A stretch of DNA of 64,000 nucleotides from Serratia bockelmannii (GCF_008011855.1 NZ_VOUX01000031.1:1-64000); one strand, 5' to 3'; positions 9,140-18,930 are shown, counted from the stretch's first letter. Translations and numbers: made by a program. The notes: generated from the letters alone by a model not told the origin.

Positions 9140-11380
9140 TCAGAACAACACCGAGTAGTTCAAACCGAAGGTGCGTCCGCGGCCCTTATAGCTGTACAGC
9201 TCAGGCGAGCCGTAGGTCGGGCTGTACAGGATCGGCGCGCGTTGGCCCCAAACGGTGGTGTATTCCTTGTCCAGCAGGTTTTCCACGCTGAAGCTGATTT
9301 TCCCTACCGGCAGGGTATAGCTGCCGAGGAAATCGAGGGTGTTGTAGCCATCGATTTTGCGGCCTTGGGTGGAGTTGGCCTTGGTGTAATCGCCGTCGTC
9401 CGACACATCGAAGGTTTGCTGCGACTGTAAGCGCAGATTCCAGTCGCCCGGCGCCCAGCCGACATAAGCGGTGACTTTCGATGGGCTGGCGGTATCGACC
9501 ACCAGCTTCTTCCATTCGCCGTTGACCTTGGTTTCGGAACGGATAACGTTGAAGTTGGTGCCGGCGCTCCAGTCGCTGTCTTCAAAGAAGTAGTCCACCG
9601 CGCCTTCCAGCCCATAGATGCGCCGCTTGTCCGCATTGACGTTAATGGTCATGTCGGTTTTGTTGATAGCGATGCTCTTGTCGGACAGCGAGTAGTAAGC
9701 GGCAATTTGCGTGCGCAGGTTATCGCCGGTATAGCGCCAGCCCAGCTCGTAGGCATTGACCTTGATGCCTTCCAGCTTGGAATCGCCGACGTTGACGCTC
9801 TTCAACAACTGGTAATGGCCGCCGTTCAACGCGTAGGTGCCGTTACCGTAATATTTGCCCGGATCCGGGATCTCGAAGCCCTGAGAGAAGTTGAACCAGG
9901 TTTGCTGGCGCTCGGTCAGATGTGCCAACAGGCCGGCGTTGAACAGCGCGTTGTTGTAGTCGGTTTTCCCGCCCGGTATAGCGTCGGCGGATGTCGCGGC
10001 GCCGGTGGCGATCGCCTGCTGCTGGTTATAACCGACGAAGTCGTCGATCTTGTTTTCGGTGTACTGGTACCGCACGCCGCCGCTCAGGGTGAAAATGGGA
10101 TTAATGTCGTAACTGGCCTGTAGGAACGACGCCAGGTTGCTGGTGGTATAGCTCGGGTAGCGGCCGGTGCTGTAAGCGTTCTCCAGCATCATGCCGCCGG
10201 ACTGCTGAGCCTTCGCCAGGTTAAAGAACTGCTGATTGGCGTTGAAGCTTTCATGCTCGGCGTCAATGCCGTAAGTCAGCGTCAGTGCGTCGACAGGTTT
10301 GCTGTTTAACGTCAGCTTGCCGCCGTAGAAATCGGTTTTTTGCTGCGAAGCACCAATGCTGTTGACGTAATAGTTCGGCGCTTTGCCCGCCAGCGTCGGG
10401 AACGGATAGAAGGTCAACGTTTCGTCGCGGTAGTAGACCTGCGCCACCAAATCCTGGCCGAGGAAATCAGTGTTGGAATACTGCAGGTTGATCAGGTGGC
10501 GTTCGGTACCGGGGATGCGGTCGGAATTTAAGTTACCGCTGTTATATGCCTTGGCGTTGCCCGTCACCGCCGCAAAGTTCTCTCCCAGGAACAGGCCGTG
10601 ATCGCCGTCGGATTGGCTTTTGTAGTATTGGGTGGTCAGCTGCAGCTGTTGATGATCGTCGATGTTGAGGGTGCCGGTGCCCATGACGTCGAGGCGATCG
10701 GAATACTGCAGGCCGGTTTGGGTATTGTCGATCAGTACCTCATTGCCTTTGCCGTCATACCAGCCGCCATAGCGCTGGTAAGAAACGGACAGGCGCCCAG
10801 AGGCGTTGTCGTTGCCGCCGCTGACCGCCGCCGCCACGTTCTCGTCGTGATCGTTATGGCCGCCAAAGCCGGTTTTACCGCCGACCTGCAACTCGACCTG
10901 CTGTTCCTGTTGCCCTTTTTTGGTGACGATATTGATCAGGCCGCCGGTGCTGCCGCCGCCGTACAGCGAGGTCGCGCCGGAAATCACCTCGATATGATCG
11001 ATATTGAATGGATCGATCGAATCCAACTGGCGGCTGTCGCTGCGCGATGAATTCAGGCGTACGCCGTCAATCATCACCATCATCGAGCGGCCACGCATAT
11101 TCATGCCATAGTTGGTACGGCCCTGGCCGCTGACGTCCATGCCGGGGATCAGCTGCGCCAACATGTCCTTGATCTCTTTACCGCCCTGAACCTGCTGTTC
11201 GATCTCCTGGCTTTCAATGATCCAAGTGGTCTGTGCCATTTCCGCCGTGCTGCGGTGCGAACGGCTGGCGGAGACCACCATCTGCTCTTCGGTGCCGGCT
11301 TTCTGATCTTCAGCCCAAGCCGCCGGCGCAAGCATTGCCAGCAGACAAGGGTTCAATACCCAAAGGTGTTTGCGTTTCAT
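9140..11380 (-). CDS. iutA: TonB-dependent ferric siderophore receptor, IutA (ferric aerobactin receptor) family
   Basis: The 746-residue outer-membrane protein has a signal peptide ending AAWAED, a TonB box-like EEQMVVSASR, and a plug with NYGMNMRGRSMMVMIDGVRLN and IEVISGATSLYGGGSTGGLINIVTKKG. It ends in the barrel signature GRGRTFGLNYSVLF with terminal Phe. It resembles E. coli IutA closely along its length (ENKIDDFVGYNQQQ, NFSQGFEIPDPGKYYG, TTVWGQRAPILYSP). No aerobactin synthesis genes (iucABCD) are nearby, so it more likely takes up a siderophore made elsewhere in the genome or by other bacteria. It is divergent from a siderophore-interacting protein across a candidate Fur box. Confidence 0.88.
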   Translation of the reverse strand: MKRKHLWVLNPCLLAMLAPAAWAEDQKAGTEEQMVVSASRSHRSTAEMAQTTWIIESQEIEQQVQGGKEIKDMLAQLIPGMDVSGQGRTNYGMNMRGRSMMVMIDGVRLNSSRSDSRQLDSIDPFNIDHIEVISGATSLYGGGSTGGLINIVTKKGQQEQQVELQVGGKTGFGGHNDHDENVAAAVSGGNDNASGRLSVSYQRYGGWYDGKGNEVLIDNTQTGLQYSDRLDVMGTGTLNIDDHQQLQLTTQYYKSQSDGDHGLFLGENFAAVTGNAKAYNSGNLNSDRIPGTERHLINLQYSNTDFLGQDLVAQVYYRDETLTFYPFPTLAGKAPNYYVNSIGASQQKTDFYGGKLTLNSKPVDALTLTYGIDAEHESFNANQQFFNLAKAQQSGGMMLENAYSTGRYPSYTTSNLASFLQASYDINPIFTLSGGVRYQYTENKIDDFVGYNQQQAIATGAATSADAIPGGKTDYNNALFNAGLLAHLTERQQTWFNFSQGFEIPDPGKYYGNGTYALNGGHYQLLKSVNVGDSKLEGIKVNAYELGWRYTGDNLRTQIAAYYSLSDKSIAINKTDMTINVNADKRRIYGLEGAVDYFFEDSDWSAGTNFNVIRSETKVNGEWKKLVVDTASPSKVTAYVGWAPGDWNLRLQSQQTFDVSDDGDYTKANSTQGRKIDGYNTLDFLGSYTLPVGKISFSVENLLDKEYTTVWGQRAPILYSPTYGSPELYSYKGRGRTFGLNYSVLF

Positions 11381-11434
11381 CGTTATTTCCTGGTGATATT
11401 GTTATTGTGTTTTTTTGAGAATGCTTCTTTTATC

Positions 11435-11453
11435 AATAACGTTTCTTGTTATC
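11435..11453. promoter_or_regulatory. Candidate Fur box, iutA / siderophore-interacting protein
   Basis: The 19-mer AATAACGTTTCTTGTTATC agrees with the Fur consensus GATAATGATAATCATTATC at 12 positions, including most of both outer half-sites. It lies about 55 bp upstream of the receptor start, in the A+T-rich divergent region. Iron repression is expected for both neighbours. Confidence 0.55.
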
Positions 11454-11608
11454 AATAAAATCGTGATATGATTTTTTGCGATACATTAACGTAATTAATT
11501 AGTTTTATTAACATTTTGCCCGCTGCGCGATCGAGCACCCCACGCCGTCAACACGGCAGCCGATCGGCCATACGCACAAGCGACAGCCGTTGCCGGAGAA
11601 TCGAGAAC

Positions 11609-12487
11609 ATGTCCGCCAGCTACAGAATTTTTGATATCACCTTGAAAAGCAAAACGCTGATTTCATCTTCGCTGGTGCGCTGCGTGTTTGAAGGTGCAGA
11701 TATTCATCGGATGAAGCTCGAAGCGCCGGACCAGCGCATCAAACTGTTGTTCCCGGCGGCGGACGGCAAGATCCCGCAGTTGGTCAACAGCTCGGACTGG
11801 TACGGCGATTACATGGCGATCCCCAAAGAACAGCGTCCGGTGATGCGCACCTATACGTTGCGTGCGCTGCGCCGCGAGCAGAATCAGATGGACGTCGAGT
11901 TCGTGTTGCATGGCGTGAACGGCCCGGCTTCCGCCTGGGCGACCCATGCCGAACCCGGAGACACGATTCAAACGGTCGCCCCCAACGGTGACTTCGACGG
12001 CGACAGCGGCGGTTACGAATGGGCGCCGCCGGCGCAGTTGCAACAGGCGTTGCTGATCGCCGATGAGACGGCGGTGCCGGCGGCGATGGCGATTCTGGAA
12101 CAGCTGGCGCAGCAGGCCAATCCGCCGCGGGTGCAGGCGTTTTTTGAGGTGCCGGTGGCGGGGGATTGCCTGGATTTGGCGCATTTCCCGTTCGCCGAGG
12201 TCTACTGGCTGCCGCGTGACGTCGGCCGCCAGCTGGCACACGGTACGCTGCTGGTGGAAGCGGTGCGCCAGCGGGTGGATATCCCCGCATCGGCGTGCGC
12301 ACAGGCGCAGTCACTGGCGGAAAGCAGCCTGAGCGATGAGGTGCTGTGGGAGCGGGCGGCCGGCAGCAACGCTTTTTATGCCTGGGTGGCGGCCGAATCT
12401 TCTGCGGTGAAAACGCTGCGGCGTTACCTGATTGGCGAACGCGATCTGGATCGCTCCACCGTCAACTTCATGGCCTATTGGTGCTGA
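11609..12487 (+). CDS. Siderophore-interacting protein (ViuB/FAD-dependent ferric-siderophore reductase family)
   Basis: The 292-residue product has the family FAD-binding motif RTYTLRALRREQNQMDVEFVLHG split by its typical parts: RTYTLR near residue 89, then DVEFVLHG and GPASAWA. A C-terminal NAD(P)H-binding half carries LLIADETAVPAAMAIL and AWVAAESSAVKTLRRYL. Members reduce ferric siderophore complexes in the cytoplasm to release iron. The start at 11609 is preceded by GGAGAA; the in-frame ATG at 11516 would add a basic tail with no family match. Pairing with the receptor suggests one uptake and release route. Confidence 0.9.
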   Translation: MSASYRIFDITLKSKTLISSSLVRCVFEGADIHRMKLEAPDQRIKLLFPAADGKIPQLVNSSDWYGDYMAIPKEQRPVMRTYTLRALRREQNQMDVEFVLHGVNGPASAWATHAEPGDTIQTVAPNGDFDGDSGGYEWAPPAQLQQALLIADETAVPAAMAILEQLAQQANPPRVQAFFEVPVAGDCLDLAHFPFAEVYWLPRDVGRQLAHGTLLVEAVRQRVDIPASACAQAQSLAESSLSDEVLWERAAGSNAFYAWVAAESSAVKTLRRYLIGERDLDRSTVNFMAYWC

Positions 12488-12575
12488 ACGAGCCGTCCTT
12501 TTCCGGCATCGGCGCGGAGTCTTTATCTCTCTGCCGAAGATCGACGCGCTAATCGCCGGCTGGGAGCGTGTTTAA

Positions 12576-13349
12576 TCAGTCGAGACGCAGAAAGCTGTCG
12601 GCATCGCGCCAGGCCGGGAAGGCGCTGCGGTAGCTCTGCAGGGTTTCCAGCGACAGCTCGGCGTCCAGGCGCGTGGCCGCGCCGGGTTCCGCATCCGCCA
12701 GGATCTCGCCCTGAGGGCTGATGATTAAGCTGTCTCCGCTGTAGCTCAGTCCGTTAGGATCTTCGCCCACCCGGTTGCAGCCCGCCACATACACCTGATT
12801 CTCAATCGCCCGCGCCGTCAGCAGCGTTTGCCAATGGTGGCTGCGCGGCGCCGGCCAGTTGGCGACGTACAGCGCCAGATCGTAATCCTGCTGATAGCGC
12901 GCCCAGACCGGGAAACGCAGGTCGTAGCAGATCTGCGGCAGGATGCGCCAGCCGCGCCACTCGAAGATTTCACGCCGGTTGCCGGCCTGGTAATGCAGGT
13001 GTTCGCCGGCCATGCGGAACAGGTGGCGTTTATCATAGGCATGCACCTGGCCGCTCGGCTCTACCAGCAGGAAGCGGTTGACCGCGCCTTCGGGCGTTTT
13101 CAGCGCCACGCTGCCGCCGATTAACGCGTGGCTTTTCACCGCCCAACTGCGCAGCCAGTCGATCACCTGCTGTTCGGGCAGGGCGCTCTCGCCGGCATCC
13201 ATGGCAAAACCGGTGGTGAACATTTCCGGCAAAACGATGAGATCGCGCCCGGCGATCGGCGCCAGCAACGCGTCGAAGGCGGCCAGGTTAGCGAGGCCGT
13301 CGCGCCAGACCAGAGGTTGCTGCAACAGGGTAATTTTTAAAGTCGACAT
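12576..13349 (-). CDS. yafV: Omega-amidase YafV (carbon-nitrogen hydrolase)
   Basis: The 257-residue nitrilase-superfamily enzyme shows the catalytic triad: E of VLPEMFTTGF (about residue 42), K of YDKRHLFRM (about 108), and C of QICYDLRFP (about 141). The family's omega-amidases hydrolyse alpha-ketoglutaramate or ketosuccinamate. Its start overlaps the end of the upstream aminotransferase by 13 bp, so the two are probably translated together. That fits its role: the glutamine-using aminotransferase makes alpha-ketoglutaramate, which this enzyme removes, pulling the reaction toward methionine. Confidence 0.93.
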   Translation of the reverse strand: MSTLKITLLQQPLVWRDGLANLAAFDALLAPIAGRDLIVLPEMFTTGFAMDAGESALPEQQVIDWLRSWAVKSHALIGGSVALKTPEGAVNRFLLVEPSGQVHAYDKRHLFRMAGEHLHYQAGNRREIFEWRGWRILPQICYDLRFPVWARYQQDYDLALYVANWPAPRSHHWQTLLTARAIENQVYVAGCNRVGEDPNGLSYSGDSLIISPQGEILADAEPGAATRLDAELSLETLQSYRSAFPAWRDADSFLRLD

Positions 13350-14497
13350 AACCGCTCCGCAGCTGCATCCAGCGTGGCGTCCTGTTTAGCGAAGCACAGC
13401 CGGATCAATTTATGGGGGAAAGGATCGGCACAGAAGACCGACAGCGGAATGGCCGCCACGCCCACGTGCTCGGTTAACCAATGGCAGAACGCCACATCGT
13501 CCAGATCGGAGATGGCGCTGTAGTCCGCCAGTAAGAAGTATGTACCCGCGCAGGGTAAAATTTCCAGTCGGCTGCGCGCCAGCGCCTGCACAAAGCGATC
13601 GCGCTTGGCGCGATAGAACGCCGGCAACTGCCGCCAGTGCTCCGGCTCGGCACGCAGGCTATCCGCTAGCGCCAGCTGCGCCGGGGTGTTGACCGAAAAG
13701 GTCAGGTATTGATGCACCTTGCGCACCTCGGCGCTCAGCGCGGCGGGCGCCACGCAGTAACCCACTTTCCAGCCGGTCATGTGGAAGGTTTTACCGAAGG
13801 AGGACACCGCGATCGCCCGTTGGCGCAGCTGCGGGTGGGCCAACACGCTGGCGTGGCCGCCTTTGGCGAAGCAGATGTGTTCGTAGACTTCGTCGCTGAG
13901 CACGTAGATTTCGCGTTCTGCAATGGCGTGCCACAGCTGCTGCATATCTTCCGCCTGCCAGGCGGTGGCGGACGGGTTGTGCGGCGTGTTGACGATCACC
14001 AGGCGGGTGCGCGGCGACAGCGCGGCGGCGAACTGTTGCCAATCCACGGCAAACGCGGGCGGCTGCAGGGCGAGGCGTTTGAGTACGCCGCCGGCCAGCG
14101 TCACCGCCGGCGCATAGCTATCGTAGCTGGGATCGAAGCAGACCACCTCATCGCCGGGGCGCACCAGCGCGCTGATGGCGGCGAACAGCGCTTCGGTGGC
14201 GCCGGCGGTGACGGTCACTTCAGCAGCGGCGTCCGGCTGCCAGCCATACAGCTCGGCGGTTTTGTCGGCGATGGCTTCGCGCAGCGGCGCCACCCCGGTC
14301 ATCGGCGCATATTGGTTGGCGCCCTGGGCGACGTGCCAGGCCAAGCGTTCTTTCAGGTAGTCCGGCCCGTCGAAATCAGGGAAGCCCTGAGACAGGTTGA
14401 TCGCCTGATGCTGCTGCGCTAGCGCGCTCATTTGGGTAAAGATGGTGGTGCCCAGGGCAGGCAGTTTACTTTCGGGAATCAATGCGGAAGTGCTCAT
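13337..14497 (-). CDS. ybdL: Methionine (KMTB) aminotransferase, PLP-dependent class I/II
   Basis: The 386-residue product is nearly the text of E. coli YbdL (LGTTIFTQMSALAQQHQAIN, LSQGFPDFDGP, QYAPMTG, NTPHNPSAT, SDEVYEHI, PLSVFCADPFPHKLIRLCFA). The PLP lysine is K in VSSFGKTFHMTGWKVGY at about residue 238. It converts 2-keto-4-methylthiobutyrate to methionine, the last step of methionine salvage (function often called MtnE). It is divergent from mtnB, with candidate met boxes between. Confidence 0.94.
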   Translation of the reverse strand: MSTSALIPESKLPALGTTIFTQMSALAQQHQAINLSQGFPDFDGPDYLKERLAWHVAQGANQYAPMTGVAPLREAIADKTAELYGWQPDAAAEVTVTAGATEALFAAISALVRPGDEVVCFDPSYDSYAPAVTLAGGVLKRLALQPPAFAVDWQQFAAALSPRTRLVIVNTPHNPSATAWQAEDMQQLWHAIAEREIYVLSDEVYEHICFAKGGHASVLAHPQLRQRAIAVSSFGKTFHMTGWKVGYCVAPAALSAEVRKVHQYLTFSVNTPAQLALADSLRAEPEHWRQLPAFYRAKRDRFVQALARSRLEILPCAGTYFLLADYSAISDLDDVAFCHWLTEHVGVAAIPLSVFCADPFPHKLIRLCFAKQDATLDAAAERLCRL

Positions 14498-14563
14498 AGC
14501 AGGTGAATACTCCAGGCGCTTATATTGCCGTCAATATAACACGATGCTAGTATTTGGCAATCA

Positions 14564-14587
14564 AGACGCTTAGATGGCTAAATGCGA
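14564..14587. promoter_or_regulatory. Candidate MetJ operator (tandem met boxes), ybdL / mtnBCD
   Basis: Two adjacent 8-mers, AGACGCTT and AGATGGCT, each agree with the met box AGACGTCT at 6 of 8 positions. They are followed by a weaker AAATGCGA. MetJ binds two or more tandem boxes. The site lies between the divergent ybdL and mtnB starts. Confidence 0.6.
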
Positions 14588-14661
14588 AAAAGTGCTTAGC
14601 CCGCCACGCGGCAGGCAAAGTTTCCTCTGCCGGCCGCCTTACCGAACGGGAAATGATAATA

Positions 14662-15276
14662 ATGACGGATAATCCGCAATTTACCGCATTGCTGGCGGCC
14701 TGCCACTGGATTGGCGACAAAGGCTGGTGCCCGGCGACCGGCGGCAACATGTCGCTGCGCCTCGACGAACGTCAGTGCCTGGTCACCGAGTCCGGCAAAG
14801 ACAAGGGCAGCCTGAGCGCCGCCGATTTTCTGCGGGTGGATATCGCCGACAATCATGTGCCGAGCGGCCGCACGCCGTCGGCGGAGACCGGGCTGCATAC
14901 GCTGCTCTACCGCCTGTCTGCGCACATCGGCGCGGTGCTGCATACCCATTCCGTCAACGCTACCGTACTGTCGCGGGTGGAACGCGGCGATGCGCTGGTG
15001 CTGCAGGGATACGAAATGCAGAAGTCGCTGGCCGGCCAGCGCAGCCACCTGGACAGTGTGGCGATCCCCATTTTTGATAACGATCAGGATATCCCCCGGT
15101 TGGCGGCGCGTGTGGCGGCCTATGCCGAGGCCACGCCACTGCAGTACGGTTTTCTGGTGCGCGGCCACGGTCTCTATTGCTGGGGAAGCCAGGTAGCGGA
15201 AGCCCGCCGCCATCTCGAAGGGCTGGAATTCCTGTTCCAGTGTGAACTGCAACGCCGCTTACTGGAGGCGAAATGA
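14662..15276 (+). CDS. mtnB: Methylthioribulose-1-phosphate dehydratase
   Basis: The 204-residue class II aldolase-fold enzyme dehydrates methylthioribulose 1-phosphate to 2,3-diketo-5-methylthiopentyl 1-phosphate. Metal-binding histidines are visible in [11 protein letters not shown] (about residues 93-103) and at [22 protein letters not shown] and VTESGKDKG make the phosphate-binding part. Of the two nearby ATGs (14653, 14662) the second is better spaced from the GGG ribosome site. It overlaps mtnC by 4 bp (ATGA), giving an mtnBCD operon. Confidence 0.95.
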   Translation: MTDNPQFTALLAACHWIGDKGWCPATGGNMSLRLDERQCLVTESGKDKGSLSAADFLRVDIADNHVPSGRTPSAETGLHTLLYRLSAHIGAVLHTHSVNATVLSRVERGDALVLQGYEMQKSLAGQRSHLDSVAIPIFDNDQDIPRLAARVAAYAEATPLQYGFLVRGHGLYCWGSQVAEARRHLEGLEFLFQCELQRRLLEAK

Positions 15277-15962
15277 TCCGCGCTATCGTGACCGATATTG
15301 AAGGTACCACCAGCGATATTCGCTTTGTGCATCAGGTACTGTTTCCCTATGCCCGCGAACGGCTGGCGGATTTTGTACGCCACCATGCCGCTGAGAGCGA
15401 CGTCGCCGCGCCGCTGGCGGCGCTGCGCGCTGAAATTGACCAGCCGCAGGCAGATCTTGACGCGCTGATCGCCGCCCTGTACCGCTTTATGGATGAAGAT
15501 CGCAAATCTACCGCGCTCAAGGCGCTGCAGGGCATCATCTGGCGCAGCGGCTATCGCGAGGGCGACTTCCGCGGGCATCTGTACCCGGAAGTCGCCGGGC
15601 AGTTGGCCGCCTGGCAGCGGCAGGGAGTGAAGCTTTACGTCTATTCCTCCGGTTCGGTGGAAGCGCAGAAGCTGCTGTTCGGTCACAGCGACGCAGGCGA
15701 TCTGCAGCCGCTGTTCAGCGGCTATTTCGATACGCACGTTGGTGCCAAGCGCGAAACCGCGTCGTACCGCAACATTGCGCAGGCTATCGGCATCGCGCCC
15801 GACGAGCTGCTGTTCTTGTCCGATATCCACCAGGAGCTGGATGCGGCGCAGGCCGCCGGCTGGCATACCTGCCAGCTGATCCGCGATGAGACGGACGAGC
15901 AAAGCCGGCATCCGCAGGTTAACCGTTTTGATCGTATCGATTTAGGGGAGTTCGTCTCATGA
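15273..15962 (+). CDS. mtnC: Enolase-phosphatase E1 (acireductone synthase)
   Basis: The 229-residue HAD-family enzyme enolises and dephosphorylates the MtnB product to acireductone. Motif I is [16 protein letters not shown] at residues 5-20 (nucleophile D9, acid E11), motif II is [12 protein letters not shown] near 125, and motif III/IV is [13 protein letters not shown] near 180. It overlaps mtnB and mtnD by 4 bp on each side, which suggests translational coupling. Confidence 0.97.
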   Translation: MIRAIVTDIEGTTSDIRFVHQVLFPYARERLADFVRHHAAESDVAAPLAALRAEIDQPQADLDALIAALYRFMDEDRKSTALKALQGIIWRSGYREGDFRGHLYPEVAGQLAAWQRQGVKLYVYSSGSVEAQKLLFGHSDAGDLQPLFSGYFDTHVGAKRETASYRNIAQAIGIAPDELLFLSDIHQELDAAQAAGWHTCQLIRDETDEQSRHPQVNRFDRIDLGEFVS

Positions 15963-16501
15963 GTGGATTGACCATTTTCAGCGATAAAGCGCCGCAGCAG
16001 CCGCTGTGGCAGAGCCGCGACGCGCAGGAGATCCAGCGCCAGCTGGCGCAAATCGGCGTGCGCTTTGAGCGCTGGCAGGCGGATCGCGAGCTGGGCGACA
16101 ACCCGCAGCCGGAGGCAGTGATCGCCGCCTACCAGCATGAGATCGACCGGCTGGTGGCGGAAAAGGGCTACCAGAGTTGGGACGTGATCAGCATGCGGCC
16201 GGACCACGAGCAGCGTCAGGCGCTGCGCGAAAAATTCCTGTCCGAACACACGCACGGCGAGGATGAAGTGCGCTTTTTCGTTGAAGGGGCGGGGCTGTTT
16301 TGCCTGCATCTGGACGGCAAGATCTTCCAGATCCTGTGCGAAAAGAACGATCTGATCTCGGTGCCGGCCAACACCCGTCACTGGTTCGATATGGGCTCGG
16401 CGCCGCACTTTACCGCGATCCGGGTATTTGACAACCCGGAAGGCTGGGTGGCGCATTTCACCGGCGACACGATCGCCGATGCCTATCCGCGTTTGGACTG
16501 A
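15959..16501 (+). CDS. mtnD: Acireductone dioxygenase
   Basis: The 180-residue cupin oxidises acireductone to the keto acid KMTB (with bound iron) or to an off-pathway product (with nickel). Metal ligands are visible as H, H and E in [16 protein letters not shown] near residues 95-110 and the second-motif His in [10 protein letters not shown] near 140. It ends 17 bp before the convergent mtnA stop with no strong terminator between. Confidence 0.97.
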   Translation: MSGLTIFSDKAPQQPLWQSRDAQEIQRQLAQIGVRFERWQADRELGDNPQPEAVIAAYQHEIDRLVAEKGYQSWDVISMRPDHEQRQALREKFLSEHTHGEDEVRFFVEGAGLFCLHLDGKIFQILCEKNDLISVPANTRHWFDMGSAPHFTAIRVFDNPEGWVAHFTGDTIADAYPRLD

Positions 16502-16518
16502 TCGTCAACCGGCGGGCG

Positions 16519-17547
16519 TTACCCCAGCGCCCGCTGGAAAATCCCCGCTTCAACCTGTTGCGGCGTGATCACGCCGCTGTCGAACACCCACCCGCTGATA
16601 AGCTTCGCCGGCGTGACATCGAACGCCGGATTGTACACCGGTGCCTCGTTCGGCGCCCACTGGCAGGCGCCGAAGCTGCCTGAAACGCCGGTGACTTCGG
16701 CCGCCGCGCGTTGCTCGATCGGGATGGCGGCGCCGTCCGGACAGTGCGGATCGTGGGTGGTGTGCGGGGCGGCCACGTAGAACGGGATGCCGTGATAGTG
16801 CGCCAGCACCGCCAGGCTGTAGGTGCCAATCTTGTTGGCGACGTCGCCGTTGGCGGCGATGCGATCCGCGCCGACCCACACCGCATCGACCTGGCCCTGC
16901 GCCATCAGGCTGGCGGCCATCGAATCGCAGATCAGACGATAGGGAATGCCCAGCTCGCCCAGTTCCCAGGCGGTCAGACGGCCGCCCTGCAGCAGCGGCC
17001 GGGTTTCATCGACCCACACCTGTTGCACTTTGCCCTGCTGGTGGGCGCGCAGCAGCACCCCGATGGCGGTGCCGACGCCGGCGGTGGCCAACCCGCCGGT
17101 ATTGCAGTGGGTCAGCAGGCGGCTGCCGGGCTTGACCAGCCCAGCGCCGTGATCGGCGATGCGATCGCACAGCCGGCGATCTTCCTCCACCAGCCGCAGC
17201 GCTTCGTTCACCATTGCCGGCGCCCAGTCAGGCTCCGCCAGCGCCAGCTTCATGCGATCCAGATTGTTCATCAGGTTAACCGCCGTCGGGCGCGCGGCGC
17301 GCAGCGTGTGCAGCGCCTGTTCCAGCTCGGCGCGCGGCAGACCGCGTTCCGCCAGCAGCGCCAACAGCAGGCTGGCGGACAGCCCGATCAGCGGCGCGCC
17401 GCGCACCCGCAGGCTGTGAATGTGCCCGACCAACTCTTCCACGCTGTCGCAGGCCCGCCACCGCTTTTCCTGCGGCAGAGCTTGCTGATCGAGGATCCAA
17501 AGGCGGTTATCTCGCAGGGTCAAACTGGTGGTGTTAAGCGCTTGCAT
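16519..17547 (-). CDS. mtnA: S-methyl-5-thioribose-1-phosphate isomerase
   Basis: The 342-residue eIF2B-like enzyme converts methylthioribose 1-phosphate to methylthioribulose 1-phosphate. Family signatures are RVRGAPLIG near residue 50, [17 protein letters not shown] with the catalytic Cys near 160, and [24 protein letters not shown] with the catalytic Asp near 240. It is divergent from mtnK across a strong four-box MetJ site, so the first two steps of salvage are probably co-regulated. Confidence 0.97.
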   Translation of the reverse strand: MQALNTTSLTLRDNRLWILDQQALPQEKRWRACDSVEELVGHIHSLRVRGAPLIGLSASLLLALLAERGLPRAELEQALHTLRAARPTAVNLMNNLDRMKLALAEPDWAPAMVNEALRLVEEDRRLCDRIADHGAGLVKPGSRLLTHCNTGGLATAGVGTAIGVLLRAHQQGKVQQVWVDETRPLLQGGRLTAWELGELGIPYRLICDSMAASLMAQGQVDAVWVGADRIAANGDVANKIGTYSLAVLAHYHGIPFYVAAPHTTHDPHCPDGAAIPIEQRAAAEVTGVSGSFGACQWAPNEAPVYNPAFDVTPAKLISGWVFDSGVITPQQVEAGIFQRALG

Positions 17548-17611
17548 CGGCGGTTAATTCCTTGTTGCGTGGTTATTGCATCTGAAACGCTATTCTGCCA
17601 ACATGACTTCC

Positions 17612-17643
17612 AGATGTATAGACGTCCAAATGCTTTTACGTCT
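17612..17643. promoter_or_regulatory. MetJ operator, four tandem met boxes, mtnA / mtnK
   Basis: Consecutive 8-mers AGATGTAT, AGACGTCC, AAATGCTT and TTACGTCT agree with AGACGTCT at 6, 7, 4 and 6 positions. The run lies between the divergent mtnA and mtnK genes. A four-box array is the usual form of a strong MetJ operator, so repression by MetJ with S-adenosylmethionine is expected. Confidence 0.82.
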
Positions 17644-17692
17644 AAATAATCAGAGTCGCTGGGTCAGTGAGAGAGAACAGAGGGGTTGGGGA

Positions 17693-18892
17693 ATGTCGCT
17701 TTATCGTACGTTTACGGCTGCCGATGCCGTTGAATATGCCCGCCAATACGGGCAGGTGGCCGAACCGCAGGCGCTGGTGAGCGCCGACGAGATCGGTGAC
17801 GGCAACCTGAACCTGGTGTTCAAGATCCGCGATCGCGAAGGCGTGAGCCGGGTGATCGTCAAACAGGCGCTGCCCTACGTGCGCTGTGTGGGCGAATCCT
17901 GGCCGCTGACGTTGGATCGGGCGCGCATCGAAGCGGAAACGCTGCTGGTCCACGGCGGTTTCTGCCCAAGGCATACGGTAAAAGTCTTGCATCACGATCC
18001 CGAATTGGCGGTGATGGTGCAGGAAGATCTCTCCGATCATCGCATCTGGCGCAGTGAACTGGTGCAGGGGAACTATCACCCGCTGGCGGCCGGGCAGCTG
18101 GCGGAATACCTGGCGCAGACGCTGTTCCACACCTCCGATTTTTATCAGTCGGCGCAGCAGAAGAAGGCGGAAGTCAGCCGTTTCACCAACCCCGAGCTGT
18201 GCCAGATCACCGAAGATCTGTTCTTTACCGACCCCTATATCGACCATGAGCGTAATCAGTTCGAGGCGGCGCTGTTGCCGCAGGTGCAGGCGCTGCGTGA
18301 GGATGCGCCGCTGAAGCTGGCGGTCGCCGGCCTGAAACATCGCTTCCTCAGCAAAGCGGAGGCGTTGTTGCACGGGGATATCCACAGCGGTTCAATTTTC
18401 GTGGCGGAAGGGCGATTGAAAGCGATCGACGCTGAATTCGGTTTCTACGGCCCGATCGGTTTCGATGTCGGCACTGCGTTAGGCAACCTGCTGCTCAACT
18501 ATTGTGGTCAGCCGGGGCTGTTCGGGCCGCGCGACGCCGCCGCCGGGCGCGAGCAGCGCCTGCAGGATGTGCGCGAGCTGTGGCTGATTTTCGCCGATCG
18601 CTTCCTGGCGCTGTGCCATCAGCAAAGCCGCGATGCGGCGCTGGCGACGCCGGGTTACGCCGAGCAATTCCTGCAGCAGGTCTGGGCTGACGCAGTAGGG
18701 TACTGCGGTACCGAACTGATCCGGCGCACCATCGGCCTGGCGCACGTCGCCGATCTGGACAGCATCGCCGACGCCGACATGCGCCTCGACTGTCAGCGTC
18801 ACGCCCTGGGATTGGGGCGCACGCTGATCGTCAATGCGCCGCAGATCGAGCATATCGATGCGCTGTTGGCGCGCATTCGCCAGCAGGGCTGA
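17693..18892 (+). CDS. mtnK: S-methyl-5-thioribose kinase
   Basis: The 399-residue product phosphorylates methylthioribose at C1. The kinase-like fold shows [16 protein letters not shown] (ATP loop, about residues 30-46), the K of [11 protein letters not shown], the catalytic [10 protein letters not shown] near 228, and the metal-binding [16 protein letters not shown] near 245. The start at 17693 follows GGGGTTGGGGA and gives the family length; an in-frame ATG at 17576 would lie upstream of the MetJ operator. Confidence 0.96.
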   Translation: MSLYRTFTAADAVEYARQYGQVAEPQALVSADEIGDGNLNLVFKIRDREGVSRVIVKQALPYVRCVGESWPLTLDRARIEAETLLVHGGFCPRHTVKVLHHDPELAVMVQEDLSDHRIWRSELVQGNYHPLAAGQLAEYLAQTLFHTSDFYQSAQQKKAEVSRFTNPELCQITEDLFFTDPYIDHERNQFEAALLPQVQALREDAPLKLAVAGLKHRFLSKAEALLHGDIHSGSIFVAEGRLKAIDAEFGFYGPIGFDVGTALGNLLLNYCGQPGLFGPRDAAAGREQRLQDVRELWLIFADRFLALCHQQSRDAALATPGYAEQFLQQVWADAVGYCGTELIRRTIGLAHVADLDSIADADMRLDCQRHALGLGRTLIVNAPQIEHIDALLARIRQQG

Positions 18893-18930
18893 AAAGGCGG
18901 GTGCTCGTGGATCCTGCCTGACACCATCAG

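Noticed and set aside
14649..14667. Fur-box-like GGAAATGATAATAATGACG at the mtnB start
   Set aside because: It agrees with the Fur consensus at 13 of 19 positions but consists mainly of the mtnB ribosome site and two ATG codons, and the pathway has no iron-uptake link. Probably chance.
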